Below, piece after piece: positions 23,822 to 30,371 of a stretch of 38,179 bases of DNA; within the stretch, counting starts at the first letter, position 1, and each line of letters starts with the position of its first letter. The notes under the pieces are model-generated. The model saw nothing but the letters and a program-made list of their open reading frames with translations. It was not told the origin of the DNA and did not search any database. The DNA comes from a virus: positions 1 to 38,179 of IMG/VR virus record IMGVR_UViG_3300042691_025899; one strand, written 5' to 3'. Made by a program: the position numbers and the translations under genes.

Positions 23822-23918
23822 CCTACCCTCCTCGGTGCCAGAATCGGTGGCTCGCCGTGGGGCCAACGAGGACAGAGTTTCGCTCTGTGCTTGACACGTG
23901 TGTTGGGACGCTTGGTTC
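23822..23918 (-). other. gap between glycosyltransferase and terminase genes with small hairpin
   Basis: This is the only appreciable break between the modification genes and terminase. It has a hairpin ACAGAG/CTCTGT (23872-23888) without a U-tract. There is a TTGGCCCCA sequence like the promoter at 26440, but with no good -10 at 17 bases. A strong ribosome site for the terminase gene lies at its end. A weak promoter or processing site is possible. Confidence 0.35.
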
Positions 23919-24677
23919 TCACGTGGTCCGACCGTCCCTTCTCCGGAGCGCGTCGAGGTAGATGCCCCGGTAGTCGAGCAGGACGTCAAGCCGATCTCGG
24001 GAGTTGGGTTCCATCCGTGCTCGCTGTGCGCCCCACGCGGCGAACACCTCTCGGGCGGCGTTCTCGTCGATCCGGGCCTCGTAGTCGGAGTGGAGTCCGC
24101 CGGGGTTGTCGGAGAACTTGTTCGCGAAGGCCGTCCATTCTGATCGGATGGAGATCATGCACCTGTCATGAACGAGGCCGACCATGTCCTTGTCATGCTT
24201 GAGGCGGAAGCGGTAGCGCAGGTCACCGATGCGCTCGGCATGGATGGCGACCACGGACTCGCATCGGGCGTGCGCCTTGACAGGCTTGGTTGCCGACCAT
24301 GCGAACTGCTGGTACTGCATGGCCCCGATGGCGCAGTTGGGCTGCGCGATGACTTGCTGTGCTGCGTCGATGACGGTCGGCGCCTCGGTCTTCTGTACGC
24401 GCCTGTTGACGACCAAGCCCATGCTGGTGATGTCGTCGTCGATCATCCAGAACCACTTGTGGCCGCTGAACTTGGCGTGGTCAAGGATGAAGTTCCGTGA
24501 GTAGCAGAGTCCTTCATTGTCCTTGTCAAGGACGACGATGTTCGGCACGCCGGCTCTGCGGTACACGGGCGCGTCCTGCGGCTCGACCACTACGGTGAAC
24601 GGCAGTCCCCTCAGGAGGGTGAACGACTGTCCTTCGGGTCGCCCCTTGCTCGGGATGTAGATCGGCCAAGGCTTCAT
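23919..24677 (-). CDS. TET-associated-type DNA glycosyltransferase
   Basis: 252 aa from ATG 24677, which overlaps the dioxygenase stop as ATGA. It begins MKPWPIYIPSKGRPEGQSF, typical of phage GT-A-like enzymes that start with an IPSKGR motif. It continues with YRRAGVPNIVVLDKDNEGLC, and WFWMIDDDITSMGLV supplies the metal-binding DDD (DxD-type) motif. The C-terminal part has helices and basic residues. Enzymes of this family (called TET-associated glycosyltransferases) are encoded beside TET/JBP dioxygenases and transfer sugars to 5-hydroxymethylcytosine in phage DNA. The immediate neighbour here is such a dioxygenase, which strongly supports the role. The sugar donor cannot be told. Confidence 0.75.
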   Translation of the reverse strand: MKPWPIYIPSKGRPEGQSFTLLRGLPFTVVVEPQDAPVYRRAGVPNIVVLDKDNEGLCYSRNFILDHAKFSGHKWFWMIDDDITSMGLVVNRRVQKTEAPTVIDAAQQVIAQPNCAIGAMQYQQFAWSATKPVKAHARCESVVAIHAERIGDLRYRFRLKHDKDMVGLVHDRCMISIRSEWTAFANKFSDNPGGLHSDYEARIDENAAREVFAAWGAQRARMEPNSRDRLDVLLDYRGIYLDALRRRDGRTT

Positions 24678-25498
24678 TCGGTCTTCCCTTTCGCTGCGCG
24701 GCGTCGCTCGTTCGCGGTACGGGCGCGGTTGAACGCTTTGACTTCCTCGCCGGGCGGCTCGCATCGCCACATGCCTTCAAGCGAATAGAACACCACCGTG
24801 TATCGGGCAGCGTTGTCGGACAGCCTTCGGAACGGTGTCACGCCGTGCAGAAGCGACTGTCCGTCGAAGAGCAGGAGGGACTGATCACCGATGGCGAACG
24901 CCGTGTCAAGTTCCGGCACGGTGAGGTGACCACCTTCGATCTCGTTCTTGAACCCCAGCATCGCGGAGTTGACACTCTTGAAGTTGCCTCGGTCGAAGTG
25001 GTAGGGGAGGGGGTTGTTCTGGTTGACGATGCCGCTGGTGAACGGGGTGTCAGCGATGCGGTACTCGGGAAGCACCTTGCTCGCGATCTCTGCGTGCTTC
25101 GCCGCCTGTTCGGGGAACGCGGTCCTGTAGCACTCGTACGCCGTCTTCGCTGCTTCGACCAGCACCTCATGTTCAAGCGGCTGTGCTGCCGCCAGCGAGG
25201 TCTTTCGGCATGGCTGGTTGCGCAGGGGTAGCCGGGGCGCATATCCGAACGTCCTTGCCCGCGTGAACATGGCCTCTTTCGCGGCGCGGAACGCTTCGAT
25301 GTACTTGATGCGTCCGAGCGCAGCGCGGAGGGTCGAGAAGTCCTTGTCGAGCCTGTGCCAGTAGGCCAGCACGGGCTTGCCATCGACCTCCACGATCGTG
25401 TCCTCCTGCACGAAACGGGCGCAGTCGGAGAGCGCGGCCTTTCGGCGACGCCATTGCGAGAGGTCAATCGTCCGCTTCGGCACGCTCAGATACTGCAT
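24674..25498 (-). CDS. TET/JBP-family 2-oxoglutarate/Fe(II) dioxygenase
   Basis: 274 aa from ATG 25498 (MQYLSVPKRTIDLSQW); it overlaps the end of the ParB-like gene by 35 bases. The catalytic core shows an HxD iron site in PYHFDRGN (His167, Asp169) and a distal His218 in SLLHGVTPF. Arg232 in ARYTVVFYS is the likely 2-oxoglutarate ligand. The intervening NEIEGGHLTVPELD and QSLLLFDGQ strands fit the TET/JBP double-stranded beta-helix. TET/JBP enzymes oxidise the methyl group of thymine or 5-methylcytosine in DNA. Adjacent to a glycosyltransferase of the matching type, I infer that it makes 5-hydroxymethylcytosine for glycosylation. Confidence 0.8.
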   Translation of the reverse strand: MQYLSVPKRTIDLSQWRRRKAALSDCARFVQEDTIVEVDGKPVLAYWHRLDKDFSTLRAALGRIKYIEAFRAAKEAMFTRARTFGYAPRLPLRNQPCRKTSLAAAQPLEHEVLVEAAKTAYECYRTAFPEQAAKHAEIASKVLPEYRIADTPFTSGIVNQNNPLPYHFDRGNFKSVNSAMLGFKNEIEGGHLTVPELDTAFAIGDQSLLLFDGQSLLHGVTPFRRLSDNAARYTVVFYSLEGMWRCEPPGEEVKAFNRARTANERRRAAKGKTE

Positions 25499-26132
25499 GT
25501 CCTGCTTTCTCAAGGAGATAGACGAGCACGTCGGCGTTCGTCTCGAGCGAGTTGTCCTCGGCGATCTGCGCGAGGGCCTCGACGATGAGTCCGTACTGCG
25601 ATGCGGTGTACGTGAACACGAGCTGCCGCACCTGCGAGGCATCGTATTCCTCAAGGGTGCGCGTGAACCCGGACGGCAGTTCCGAGATGCCGCCCGCGAC
25701 CTGCCCGAGATTGGCGACCGCCTCGGGAGCGCGTTCCAGCAGGGAGCGCAGTTCCTCATCCGAGTATCCGGCTGCGTTGGCTAGCGCGGAGTCGACCTCA
25801 CGCAGCTCCGAGAGTTGGGCACGGAGGGTGTCATCGTCCCATGCGGCCAGTTCGCTCGAGCGGTTGTCGGCGATGGCGAAGGCTCGCGCCTCGTCTGCGG
25901 ACAGGTTCGTGCGCGAGACCCACAGTTCCTCCCATCCGAGACGCTTCGCTGCCTCAAGCGTGCCGTTTCCGGCGATGACGGTGTTGTCGGCAAGCACGAC
26001 AACGGGCCGCTGCTGCCCGAACTTGTTGAGCGAGGCCATGATCGCCTCGATGTTGCGCTCGGGGTGTCGGCGTGCGTTCTTCGGGTCGGAGGTCAGTCTT
26101 TCGATCCGGACGCGTTCGTGCTTCTCTGTCAC
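25464..26132 (-). CDS. ParB/Srx-like nuclease-domain protein
   Basis: 222 aa from GTG 26132, overlapping the preceding stop as GTGA. The N-terminal domain is ParB-like: RLTSDPKNARRHPERNIEAI, then LNKFGQQRPVVVL, VIAGNGTLEAAKRLG and a following AFAIADNRSSELAAWD. These are the hallmarks of phage ParB-domain proteins that often accompany DNA-modification enzymes. It lacks an obvious fused methylase. In this operon it probably supplies a DNA-binding or NTPase-like partner to the dioxygenase and glycosyltransferase. Whether it guides, nicks or recruits is unknown. Confidence 0.75.
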   Translation of the reverse strand: MTEKHERVRIERLTSDPKNARRHPERNIEAIMASLNKFGQQRPVVVLADNTVIAGNGTLEAAKRLGWEELWVSRTNLSADEARAFAIADNRSSELAAWDDDTLRAQLSELREVDSALANAAGYSDEELRSLLERAPEAVANLGQVAGGISELPSGFTRTLEEYDASQVRQLVFTYTASQYGLIVEALAQIAEDNSLETNADVLVYLLEKAGHAVSERAEADD

Positions 26133-26410
26133 TTGGTGGCCTTTCGGCTGCTCGGGCGCGGGATGAGAACGAGGTCGAACCCAGCCAGCCGCGCCATCTC
26201 GACGGCTAGTTCGAACGATGGTTTCCTCTGCCCTGTCACGGTTCCCTCGTCAGCCAGGAGACACTCGGCAGTGTGCAGGGTGCATACCTTGTTGTCGACG
26301 CACCGGCGCACGAACTCGTAGCGCGAGATGCCCTGATCGCGCAAGTGCCTGTGCATCGCGGACTTCCATGCTTCCGGCGCGTGCAGTACGTAGGACTTCG
26401 GTGCTGTCAT
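26129..26410 (-). CDS. small putative DNA-binding protein
   Basis: 93 aa from ATG 26410 (MTAPKSYVLHAPEAWKSAMH); a longer frame upstream runs through the promoter and is rejected. It has a helix-turn-helix-like stretch (RDQGISRYEFVRRCVDNKVC), LHTAECLLADEGTVTGQRKP and AVEMARLAGFDLVLIPR. This resembles small XRE-like regulator-type phage proteins. It is the first gene of the minus-strand operon and ends coupled to the ParB-like gene as GTGA. The promoter lies only 6 bases before the ATG. It may regulate the operon or act with the modification enzymes. Confidence 0.65.
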   Translation of the reverse strand: MTAPKSYVLHAPEAWKSAMHRHLRDQGISRYEFVRRCVDNKVCTLHTAECLLADEGTVTGQRKPSFELAVEMARLAGFDLVLIPRPSSRKATK

Positions 26411-26416
26411 GCGCGA

Positions 26417-26445
26417 ACTGTACCCTTCAGCCCCGATGGGGCCAA
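26417..26445 (-). promoter_or_regulatory. minus-strand promoter of the modification/late operon
   Basis: On the minus strand TTGGCC (26445-26440) and TACAGT (26422-26417) are separated by 17 bases. A GGCCCC/GGGGC inverted repeat lies between them. The -10 is 6 bases from the ATG at 26410, so the transcript would be leaderless or nearly so. The AGGGTA portion resembles the AGGGTATC of the plus-strand promoters. Inference from sequence only. Confidence 0.5.
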
Positions 26446-26951
26446 GACCTGACAGATGATTTCTCTCGGGCGACACGCGGCAGAGCCGCGTGCCTTCCTG
26501 CGAGACCCGCAGGGTATTGATTTCTTGAAGGGATGAGCAGGGGGCTGCGCCCCCCGCACCCCCGCACAGCCGCAGAGAGGTGGGTGCAGTTCGGAAGGTG
26601 AGCGCGAAGGGAAGCATGACCCCGCGAGGGAGCCATGCGATTCAGCCCGGACGGAGCCGCGCTTCGGTCGCTTGACGCAGGTTTCACCATTTCGACGCTC
26701 GGTGGGCATCCGCTTCCCCTGCGTGGGAGCGCAGCCCGATGGGGCTGGCGCGGAGTAGGGTCAGGCGTCCGCGACTTGAACCGATCCGCCCCTACTGCGC
26801 CGGGCGGGAGATGCGGCATCCATGCGAGCGCACTCGCACATGGCAGGTAGGATGCGACCTGCAGAGTTGTCGTTCGGTCGCGCCCTCCGCTGTCCGGCGA
26901 GTTGGGGCGCACCGACCCCCTCATTATGCCGCCCCGTACCCGATCACCGGG
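26446..26951. other. hairpin-rich noncoding region between the divergent arms
   Basis: About 500 bases hold no convincing gene but a series of inverted repeats. They are CACGCGGC/GCCGCGTG (26474-26492), CCTGCG/CGCAGG (26497-26513), GGGGGC/GCCCCC (26540-26554), CTGCG/CGCAG (26719-26734) and AGCCC/GGGCT (26733-26746). There is also a long pairing of about 12 bases at 26747-26760 with 26790-26801, then GCGAG/CTCGC (26824-26837) and GCAGGT/ACCTGC (26843-26862, loop contains AGGA). A GCAGGGTATTGAT near 26509-26521 resembles the plus-strand -10 motif. A structured RNA, an origin or a control region are all possible. Confidence 0.5.
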
Positions 26952-26990
26952 CGGGGCGGTGTATTTAGGGGCCGCGCCGGGGCCGCCCCG
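26952..26990 (+). repeat. GC-rich hairpin block upstream of unit A
   Basis: CGGGGCGG (26952-26959) pairs with CCGCCCCG (26983-26990) around an inner GC-rich loop. It is the shortest of the GC-rich blocks that precede the plus-strand promoters and lies just upstream of the conserved element copy A. Confidence 0.55.
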
Positions 26991-27012
26991 AAGAAATCTG
27001 ACGCAGCAAAGC

Positions 27013-27048
27013 GAGTGACTGCTCGGGATTGCATCAATCTGGAGGAAA
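27013..27048 (+). repeat. conserved upstream element, copy A
   Basis: GAGTGACTGCTCGGGATTGC followed by a diverged tail ending GGAGGAAA matches copies B and C with several substitutions. A small CGAG/CTCG inverted repeat at its start is kept. It lies about 25 bases upstream of promoter A. Confidence 0.6.
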
Positions 27049-27074
27049 GTTGGCGGATTGTTCGTCCGCAACCC

Positions 27075-27102
27075 TTTACCCTAGCCGAAAGTAGGGTATC
27101 TT
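27075..27102 (+). promoter_or_regulatory. promoter A with ACCCT/AGGGT inverted repeat
   Basis: A -35-like TTTACC (27075-27080) and -10-like TATCTT (27097-27102) are spaced 16 bases. ACCCTA (27078-27083) and TAGGGT (27092-27097) form an inverted repeat with an 8-base interval; the ACCCT...AGGGT span is 20 bases as in copies B and D. It reads unit A. Confidence 0.65.
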
Positions 27103-27173
27103 GATGGAGTCGGGCAAGTCGCCCGGCCCGCGCCGCCCGGATGGTGGCCGTCAGGAACGAAGGAACGAGAGCC
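27103..27173 (+). promoter_or_regulatory. structured 5' leader A
   Basis: Two hairpins, CGGGC/GCCCG (27111-27125) and GCCGCC/GGTGGC (27132-27148, one G-U pair, loop CGGAT), are followed by GTCAGGAACGAAGGAACGAG and the ATG at 27174. The same order recurs in leaders B and C, and part of it in D. Confidence 0.65.
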
Positions 27174-27407
27174 ATGATGACCGCGAACGACATCCCGACT
27201 TTCACTCGCACCGCGCCAAACGGCGCAATCATCACCGCGCATCCGAAGCACGACGTTCTGCACCGTGGCAACTGGCACGGAGGCGAACGCGTGGCTTACA
27301 CGCAGCGGATCGACACGACGCTCAACGGCGCGACCACCACCACGACGCTCGCTTATTGGGCGCGTCCGGACGGTGCGATCACCCGCATCCTGCCCGCATC
27401 CGCCTGA
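27174..27407 (+). CDS. small unknown protein, first gene of unit A
   Basis: 77 aa starting at ATG 27174 (MMTANDIPTFTRTAPNGAII). The start is chosen by position after the leader and its AAGGAACGAG ribosome site, matching the start position in units B and C. Sequence has short beta-like elements and a TLNGATTTTTLAYWARPDG segment. I do not recognise a family. A GAGGGC/GCCCTC hairpin follows it at 27416-27436. Confidence 0.6.
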   Translation: MMTANDIPTFTRTAPNGAIITAHPKHDVLHRGNWHGGERVAYTQRIDTTLNGATTTTTLAYWARPDGAITRILPASA

Positions 27408-27415
27408 TCAACCCC

Positions 27416-27436
27416 GAGGGCTATGCGACGGCCCTC
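27416..27436 (+). terminator. small hairpin after the first gene of unit A
   Basis: GAGGGC (27416-27421) pairs with GCCCTC (27431-27436), followed by TTTCC. It lies between two co-directional genes and may be a weak terminator or mRNA processing/stability element. Confidence 0.4.
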
Positions 27437-27459
27437 TTTCCATCACCCATGAGGAACTC

Positions 27460-27807
27460 ATGCCACGCACCAAGAACCAACTCCATACCAACACCATCGG
27501 CCTGATCGCTTCTCTTGCCTCCACGCTTCCTGACGACGACGAAGCCCGCGCTGCGTTTGACAACGTGATCGCCGACCCGATCATCGACGCGCTGTCCGCA
27601 AGCCCGTTCGTCGGTCAGGCGCTGAAGAACGCGCTGGCTGCGGGCGAACTGACGCGCAGGGAGCGCCGCCCGATCCTCCGCAACCTGTGCCGTGCCGGGT
27701 ACTTCCCGGCGTGTTCCGACACCTCCCGCATCGCCCGCAAGTGCATCACGATCGACGGACAGAAGTACGACATCTCGCAACTCACCGCAACCACCGAAGG
27801 AGCCTGA
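27460..27807 (+). CDS. unknown protein in unit A
   Basis: About 115 aa from ATG 27460 (MPRTKNQLHTNTIGLIASLA), with GAGGAACTC directly upstream; a longer frame overlapping the previous gene is not used. The protein is mostly helical, with DDDEARAAFDNVIADPIIDA, LKNALAAGELTRRERRPILR and an Arg-rich end. It has two cysteines close together (LCRAGYFPAC). No family is recognised. It is translated in the same operon as the glycosylase-like protein. Confidence 0.55.
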   Translation: MPRTKNQLHTNTIGLIASLASTLPDDDEARAAFDNVIADPIIDALSASPFVGQALKNALAAGELTRRERRPILRNLCRAGYFPACSDTSRIARKCITIDGQKYDISQLTATTEGA

Positions 27808-27809
27808 CC

Positions 27810-28166
27810 ATGAAGATCACCCACGACCAAGCCACTCGCCTGAACGCCCTGCTGAGCGTTGCTCGTTCATATCTTGACGAGATCGGGGGCTGCGATCACT
27901 CCGTCAACGTCTGCTGCTGCGACCTTGCCCGTGACATTGAGGCTGGCGCGAACGCGCTGCACGAACTGACAGAAGGCAAGTTCGGCAACGCGCCGCTGCC
28001 GGAACCCGACGAAGATCCCGAGCCGCACGGCGCACGTGACACGTTCGTGCCCCCGCCTCCGCGCAAGCCGAACCGCCCGAACGAGGTGTTCCGCTTCATC
28101 AACGACACCTTCGCGAACTGCGACGTTCCCAAGTTCATGGCGGGCCATCCGCTGGAAATGGACTGA
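27810..28166 (+). CDS. unknown protein in unit A
   Basis: 118 aa from ATG 27810, three bases after the preceding stop, with GAAGGAGCC upstream. The N-terminal half is helical with a cysteine cluster (GGCDHSVNVCCCDLARDIEA). The middle is proline-rich and acidic (PEPDEDPEPHGARD) and the C-terminus is helical with another cysteine. Possibly metal-binding. No family recognised. Confidence 0.55.
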   Translation: MKITHDQATRLNALLSVARSYLDEIGGCDHSVNVCCCDLARDIEAGANALHELTEGKFGNAPLPEPDEDPEPHGARDTFVPPPPRKPNRPNEVFRFINDTFANCDVPKFMAGHPLEMD

Positions 28167-28167
28167 C

Positions 28168-28566
28168 ATGCAGACCTTCCTTCCCTATCCCGACTTCCGT
28201 GAGTCGATGCGCGTCCTCGACACGAAGCGACTCGGGAAGCAACGAGTCGAGGCGATGCAGATTCTCAATGCGCTTGAGGGCCGCAGCGCGGGATGGGTCA
28301 ACCACCCAGCCACGAAGATGTGGCGTGGCCATGAACCGGCTCTTCGTCAGTACCTCCGGGAGTCCATCTTGGAGTGGCAGCGGCGCGGCTATCGCAACAC
28401 GATGCAGATTCCCGACGAGTTCGGCACGTACCTCGCGCCGTCTTGGCTTGGTCGCCCCGATGTCCATGCCTCGCACCGAAGCAACCTGCTCCGAAAGGAT
28501 GCTGATTGGTACGGTCAGTTCGGCTGGTCGGAGCCAACCGATCTGCCGTACGTGTGGGTTGTCTGA
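28168..28566 (+). CDS. pyrimidine-dimer DNA glycosylase-like protein (MSMEG_6728 / Pyr_excise family)
   Basis: 132 aa from ATG 28168. It starts MQTFLPYPDFRESMRVLDTK, followed by RLGKQRVEAMQILNALEG and GWVNHPATKMWRGHEPALRQY. These are signature blocks of the MSMEG_6728 family, which is related to T4 endonuclease V-type pyrimidine-dimer glycosylases. T4 DenV removes UV-damaged bases by nicking at pyrimidine dimers. That activity has not been shown here, so repair of viral DNA is inference. It is the last gene of unit A and is followed by a GC-rich hairpin. Confidence 0.75.
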   Translation: MQTFLPYPDFRESMRVLDTKRLGKQRVEAMQILNALEGRSAGWVNHPATKMWRGHEPALRQYLRESILEWQRRGYRNTMQIPDEFGTYLAPSWLGRPDVHASHRSNLLRKDADWYGQFGWSEPTDLPYVWVV

Positions 28567-28761
28567 TCCTGACCTCCGCGCCCGCCGCCCCGGAACCCCA
28601 CGACGGAACCGGGGCGGCGGCACGGGCGGGGCGCAGGACGCCCGCTGCGGGGCCGGGGCCGCGCCGGGGGCGGGCGGGGGCCGGGGCCGGGGCGGGCCGT
28701 GCAGGGGCCGTGCAGGGGCCGCAAACGGGCCGCGCCCGGGGGCGGGCGAAAGATTCTTGAC
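28567..28761 (+). repeat. GC-rich hairpin block upstream of unit B
   Basis: Starts with a perfect 10-bp stem GCCGCCCCGG/CCGGGGCGGC (28584-28618), 18 bases after the unit A stop, which may terminate unit A. The rest is GGGGCCG- and CCGGGGC-type repeats resembling the block at 36006-36148, including shared GCAGGGGCCGT and ACGGGCCG segments. No gene is visible. The block is followed by the conserved element copy B. Confidence 0.7.
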
Positions 28762-28798
28762 GAGTGATTCCTCGGGACTTCCAGAAATCTGAGGGAAA
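28762..28798 (+). repeat. conserved upstream element, copy B
   Basis: A 37-base block beginning GAGTGATTCCTCGGGACTTC, identical at 36 of 37 positions to copy C. It includes GAAATCTGAGGGAAA and a small CGAG/CTCG inverted repeat. It lies about 25 bases upstream of promoter B. Possible roles are activator or terminator binding, or recombination. Confidence 0.7.
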
Positions 28799-28823
28799 CT
28801 TGACGGAAACCCGCTCCCTTGGG

Positions 28824-28852
28824 TTGCACCCTGCCCCGCCGTAGGGTATCAT
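28824..28852 (+). promoter_or_regulatory. promoter B with ACCCT/AGGGT inverted repeat
   Basis: TTGCAC (28824-28829) and TATCAT (28847-28852) have a 17-base spacer. ACCCT (28828-28832) and AGGGT (28843-28847) form the same 20-base inverted repeat as in copies A and D. Drives the long unit B. Confidence 0.7.
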
Positions 28853-28920
28853 TCGGGGGTCGGGCAAGTCGCCCGCGCCGTGCCGCCCGGTTGGCGGCTG
28901 TCACGAACAGGAGAACGGTC
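28853..28920 (+). promoter_or_regulatory. structured 5' leader B
   Basis: Hairpins CGGGC/GCCCG (28861-28875) and GCCGCC/GGCGGC (28882-28898, loop CGGTT) are followed by TGTCACGAACAGGAGAACGG and the ATG at 28921. The second stem has a G-C pair where leader A has a G-U. Confidence 0.7.
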
Positions 28921-30015
28921 ATGACGACCTACGCTTGCGTTCCTGCTCCCGATCACTTCACCGGGATTGCCAACGGCCTCACCTTCAACACGGATCGACC
29001 GGAGAGCCGCAGCGCGGCACTCTGCATCTTTGAGAACCTCAACACGCTGCTGTTCGGCAGTCGTGGTGGGGCCTCCATCTCCGAAGCGTTCAGGATGACT
29101 TGGGAGCACGGTGGTCGCTCCGGCTACGTCAACTTCGCGCAGATGGTGCGCGGGCAGTCCTACGTGGATGCGCTGCGCTCCGAGACGGATGCAAATGCGC
29201 TGCGCGACCTGACGCTGTCGATCATCCGCGATTACGTCACGACCAACATCGCCCCGATCTCGTTTGACGAATCCGGTCAGAACGAGATCGACAGGAACGT
29301 TCTCCGCTTCGTGCGGCATCTCTTCCACCTTCGTCAGTGGCGTCAGCAGCACGGCGAGTCGACGCTGAAACTGAACCAGTCCGTCAGCGTCTACCTCCAC
29401 ACCAGCGCGGCGGATGCCCGGTTCGTCAACCATCCCGATCAGTTCGCGCCGATGTCCTGCCGACTGACCGACAATCGCTACGAACAGCCGATGGTGTTTC
29501 GCGTCGCGATGAATCAGGGTCATGCCGTCGTCCGCGTGAATCGGCACGGGTTCTTCCAGATCGACAGCGGTGATGCCCCGATCCGCCACCTGCGTACCGT
29601 GAACGTGGCCGACGACAGCATCGAACGCCGCCTCCTCATCACGCTCATGCAGAATCCTCAGGCCGTCACGGGCCGCGCAATCGCGGCGTTCTGCCAAGCG
29701 CACAACGGTCGTTCGTGGTTCGGCGGCGTGATGACCACCCCGGCCACGCGCCGCGCCGGGATGTCCGTCCGCGTGTTCCGTGGCCTCTACCGTGGGCTTG
29801 GCAACGAGACGCTCGCGTCGTTCGCCCGTCAGTTCCCGCGCCCCGATCGCGGCTGGCGCGAGAGCGACCGCGCTGCCCTTGGCGCGGCCTACCCCGCCAC
29901 GGCGCGGGTGATCCGCCGCCGCGCCCGCCTGTGGAACTGGAACGCCATCCCCACCGACGTTGCCGCGATCATGGCGCGTGACCTCGAACTGCACCTCGAC
30001 GACCCCACGGAGTGA
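28921..30015 (+). CDS. 364-aa unknown protein, first gene of unit B
   Basis: Starts ATG 28921 right after the leader. The long open frame on the minus strand over the same region is a shadow. The sequence is a mix of helices and strands, for example NGLTFNTDRPESRSAALCIF, FRMTWEHGGRSGYVNFAQMV and VNRHGFFQIDSGDAPIRHL, then IERRLLITLMQNPQAVTGRA. There are no clear catalytic motifs or membrane spans. It shares its control element with the amidoligase unit, so it may be expressed in the same phase, but the function is unknown. It is one of the larger unassigned early genes. Confidence 0.65.
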   Translation: MTTYACVPAPDHFTGIANGLTFNTDRPESRSAALCIFENLNTLLFGSRGGASISEAFRMTWEHGGRSGYVNFAQMVRGQSYVDALRSETDANALRDLTLSIIRDYVTTNIAPISFDESGQNEIDRNVLRFVRHLFHLRQWRQQHGESTLKLNQSVSVYLHTSAADARFVNHPDQFAPMSCRLTDNRYEQPMVFRVAMNQGHAVVRVNRHGFFQIDSGDAPIRHLRTVNVADDSIERRLLITLMQNPQAVTGRAIAAFCQAHNGRSWFGGVMTTPATRRAGMSVRVFRGLYRGLGNETLASFARQFPRPDRGWRESDRAALGAAYPATARVIRRRARLWNWNAIPTDVAAIMARDLELHLDDPTE

Positions 30016-30020
30016 ACCCC

Positions 30021-30371
30021 ATGCGATCACGATTCCATTGCCCTGATTCCACCATGATCCCTGTCTCCGAAGTCCCGACCGAGATTGCCAAGGACGAGCC
30101 GCCCGAGTGGTCGGCGATCCGAAACGGCCTTCGGCTCAACCTCGCCCCGCCCATCCTGACCATCGTGGAGGATCGCGACAAGGGACAGGCAGAGCGCGGT
30201 TGGCGCGTGGTTGCCTACGTCTGGATCGGGCCGCTCGCGGAGAACGAAACAGTCATGCGTCTGGAGTCTCGCACTTGGTTTGAGGAGCGGGACTGCCAGA
30301 AGTCTGTTGCTGCCGAGTTCGGCGAGGACATCATCGATTCGCTCGTCCGCTTCATCGAGGATCACCAATGA
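30021..30371 (+). CDS. small unknown protein in unit B
   Basis: About 116 aa from ATG 30021 (MRSRFHCPDSTMIPVSEVPT); GTG 30012, overlapping the upstream stop as GTGA, is an alternative start. It contains LAPPILTIVEDRDKGQAERG, VAYVWIGPLAENETVMRLES and a helical end (DIIDSLVRFIEDHQ). The stop overlaps the next start as ATGA. No family recognised. Confidence 0.55.
   Translation: MRSRFHCPDSTMIPVSEVPTEIAKDEPPEWSAIRNGLRLNLAPPILTIVEDRDKGQAERGWRVVAYVWIGPLAENETVMRLESRTWFEERDCQKSVAAEFGEDIIDSLVRFIEDHQ

Noticed and set aside
26747-26801. tRNA-like T-loop (GGTTCAAGTC) on the minus strand
   Set aside because: The flanking bases do not form a T-stem, and no anticodon arm or acceptor with CCA could be fitted. 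The outer pairing is more like a long hairpin.
26427-27071. Long open frame on the minus strand (214 aa) across the noncoding region
   Set aside because: The predicted protein is Pro/Arg/Ser-rich with no recognisable motifs, overlaps the promoters of both arms, and covers hairpins and repeats. It looks like a chance frame in GC-rich DNA.
28849-30030. 393-aa open frame opposite the first gene of unit B
   Set aside because: It is antisense to a leader-preceded gene and has the composition of a shadow frame with no motifs.
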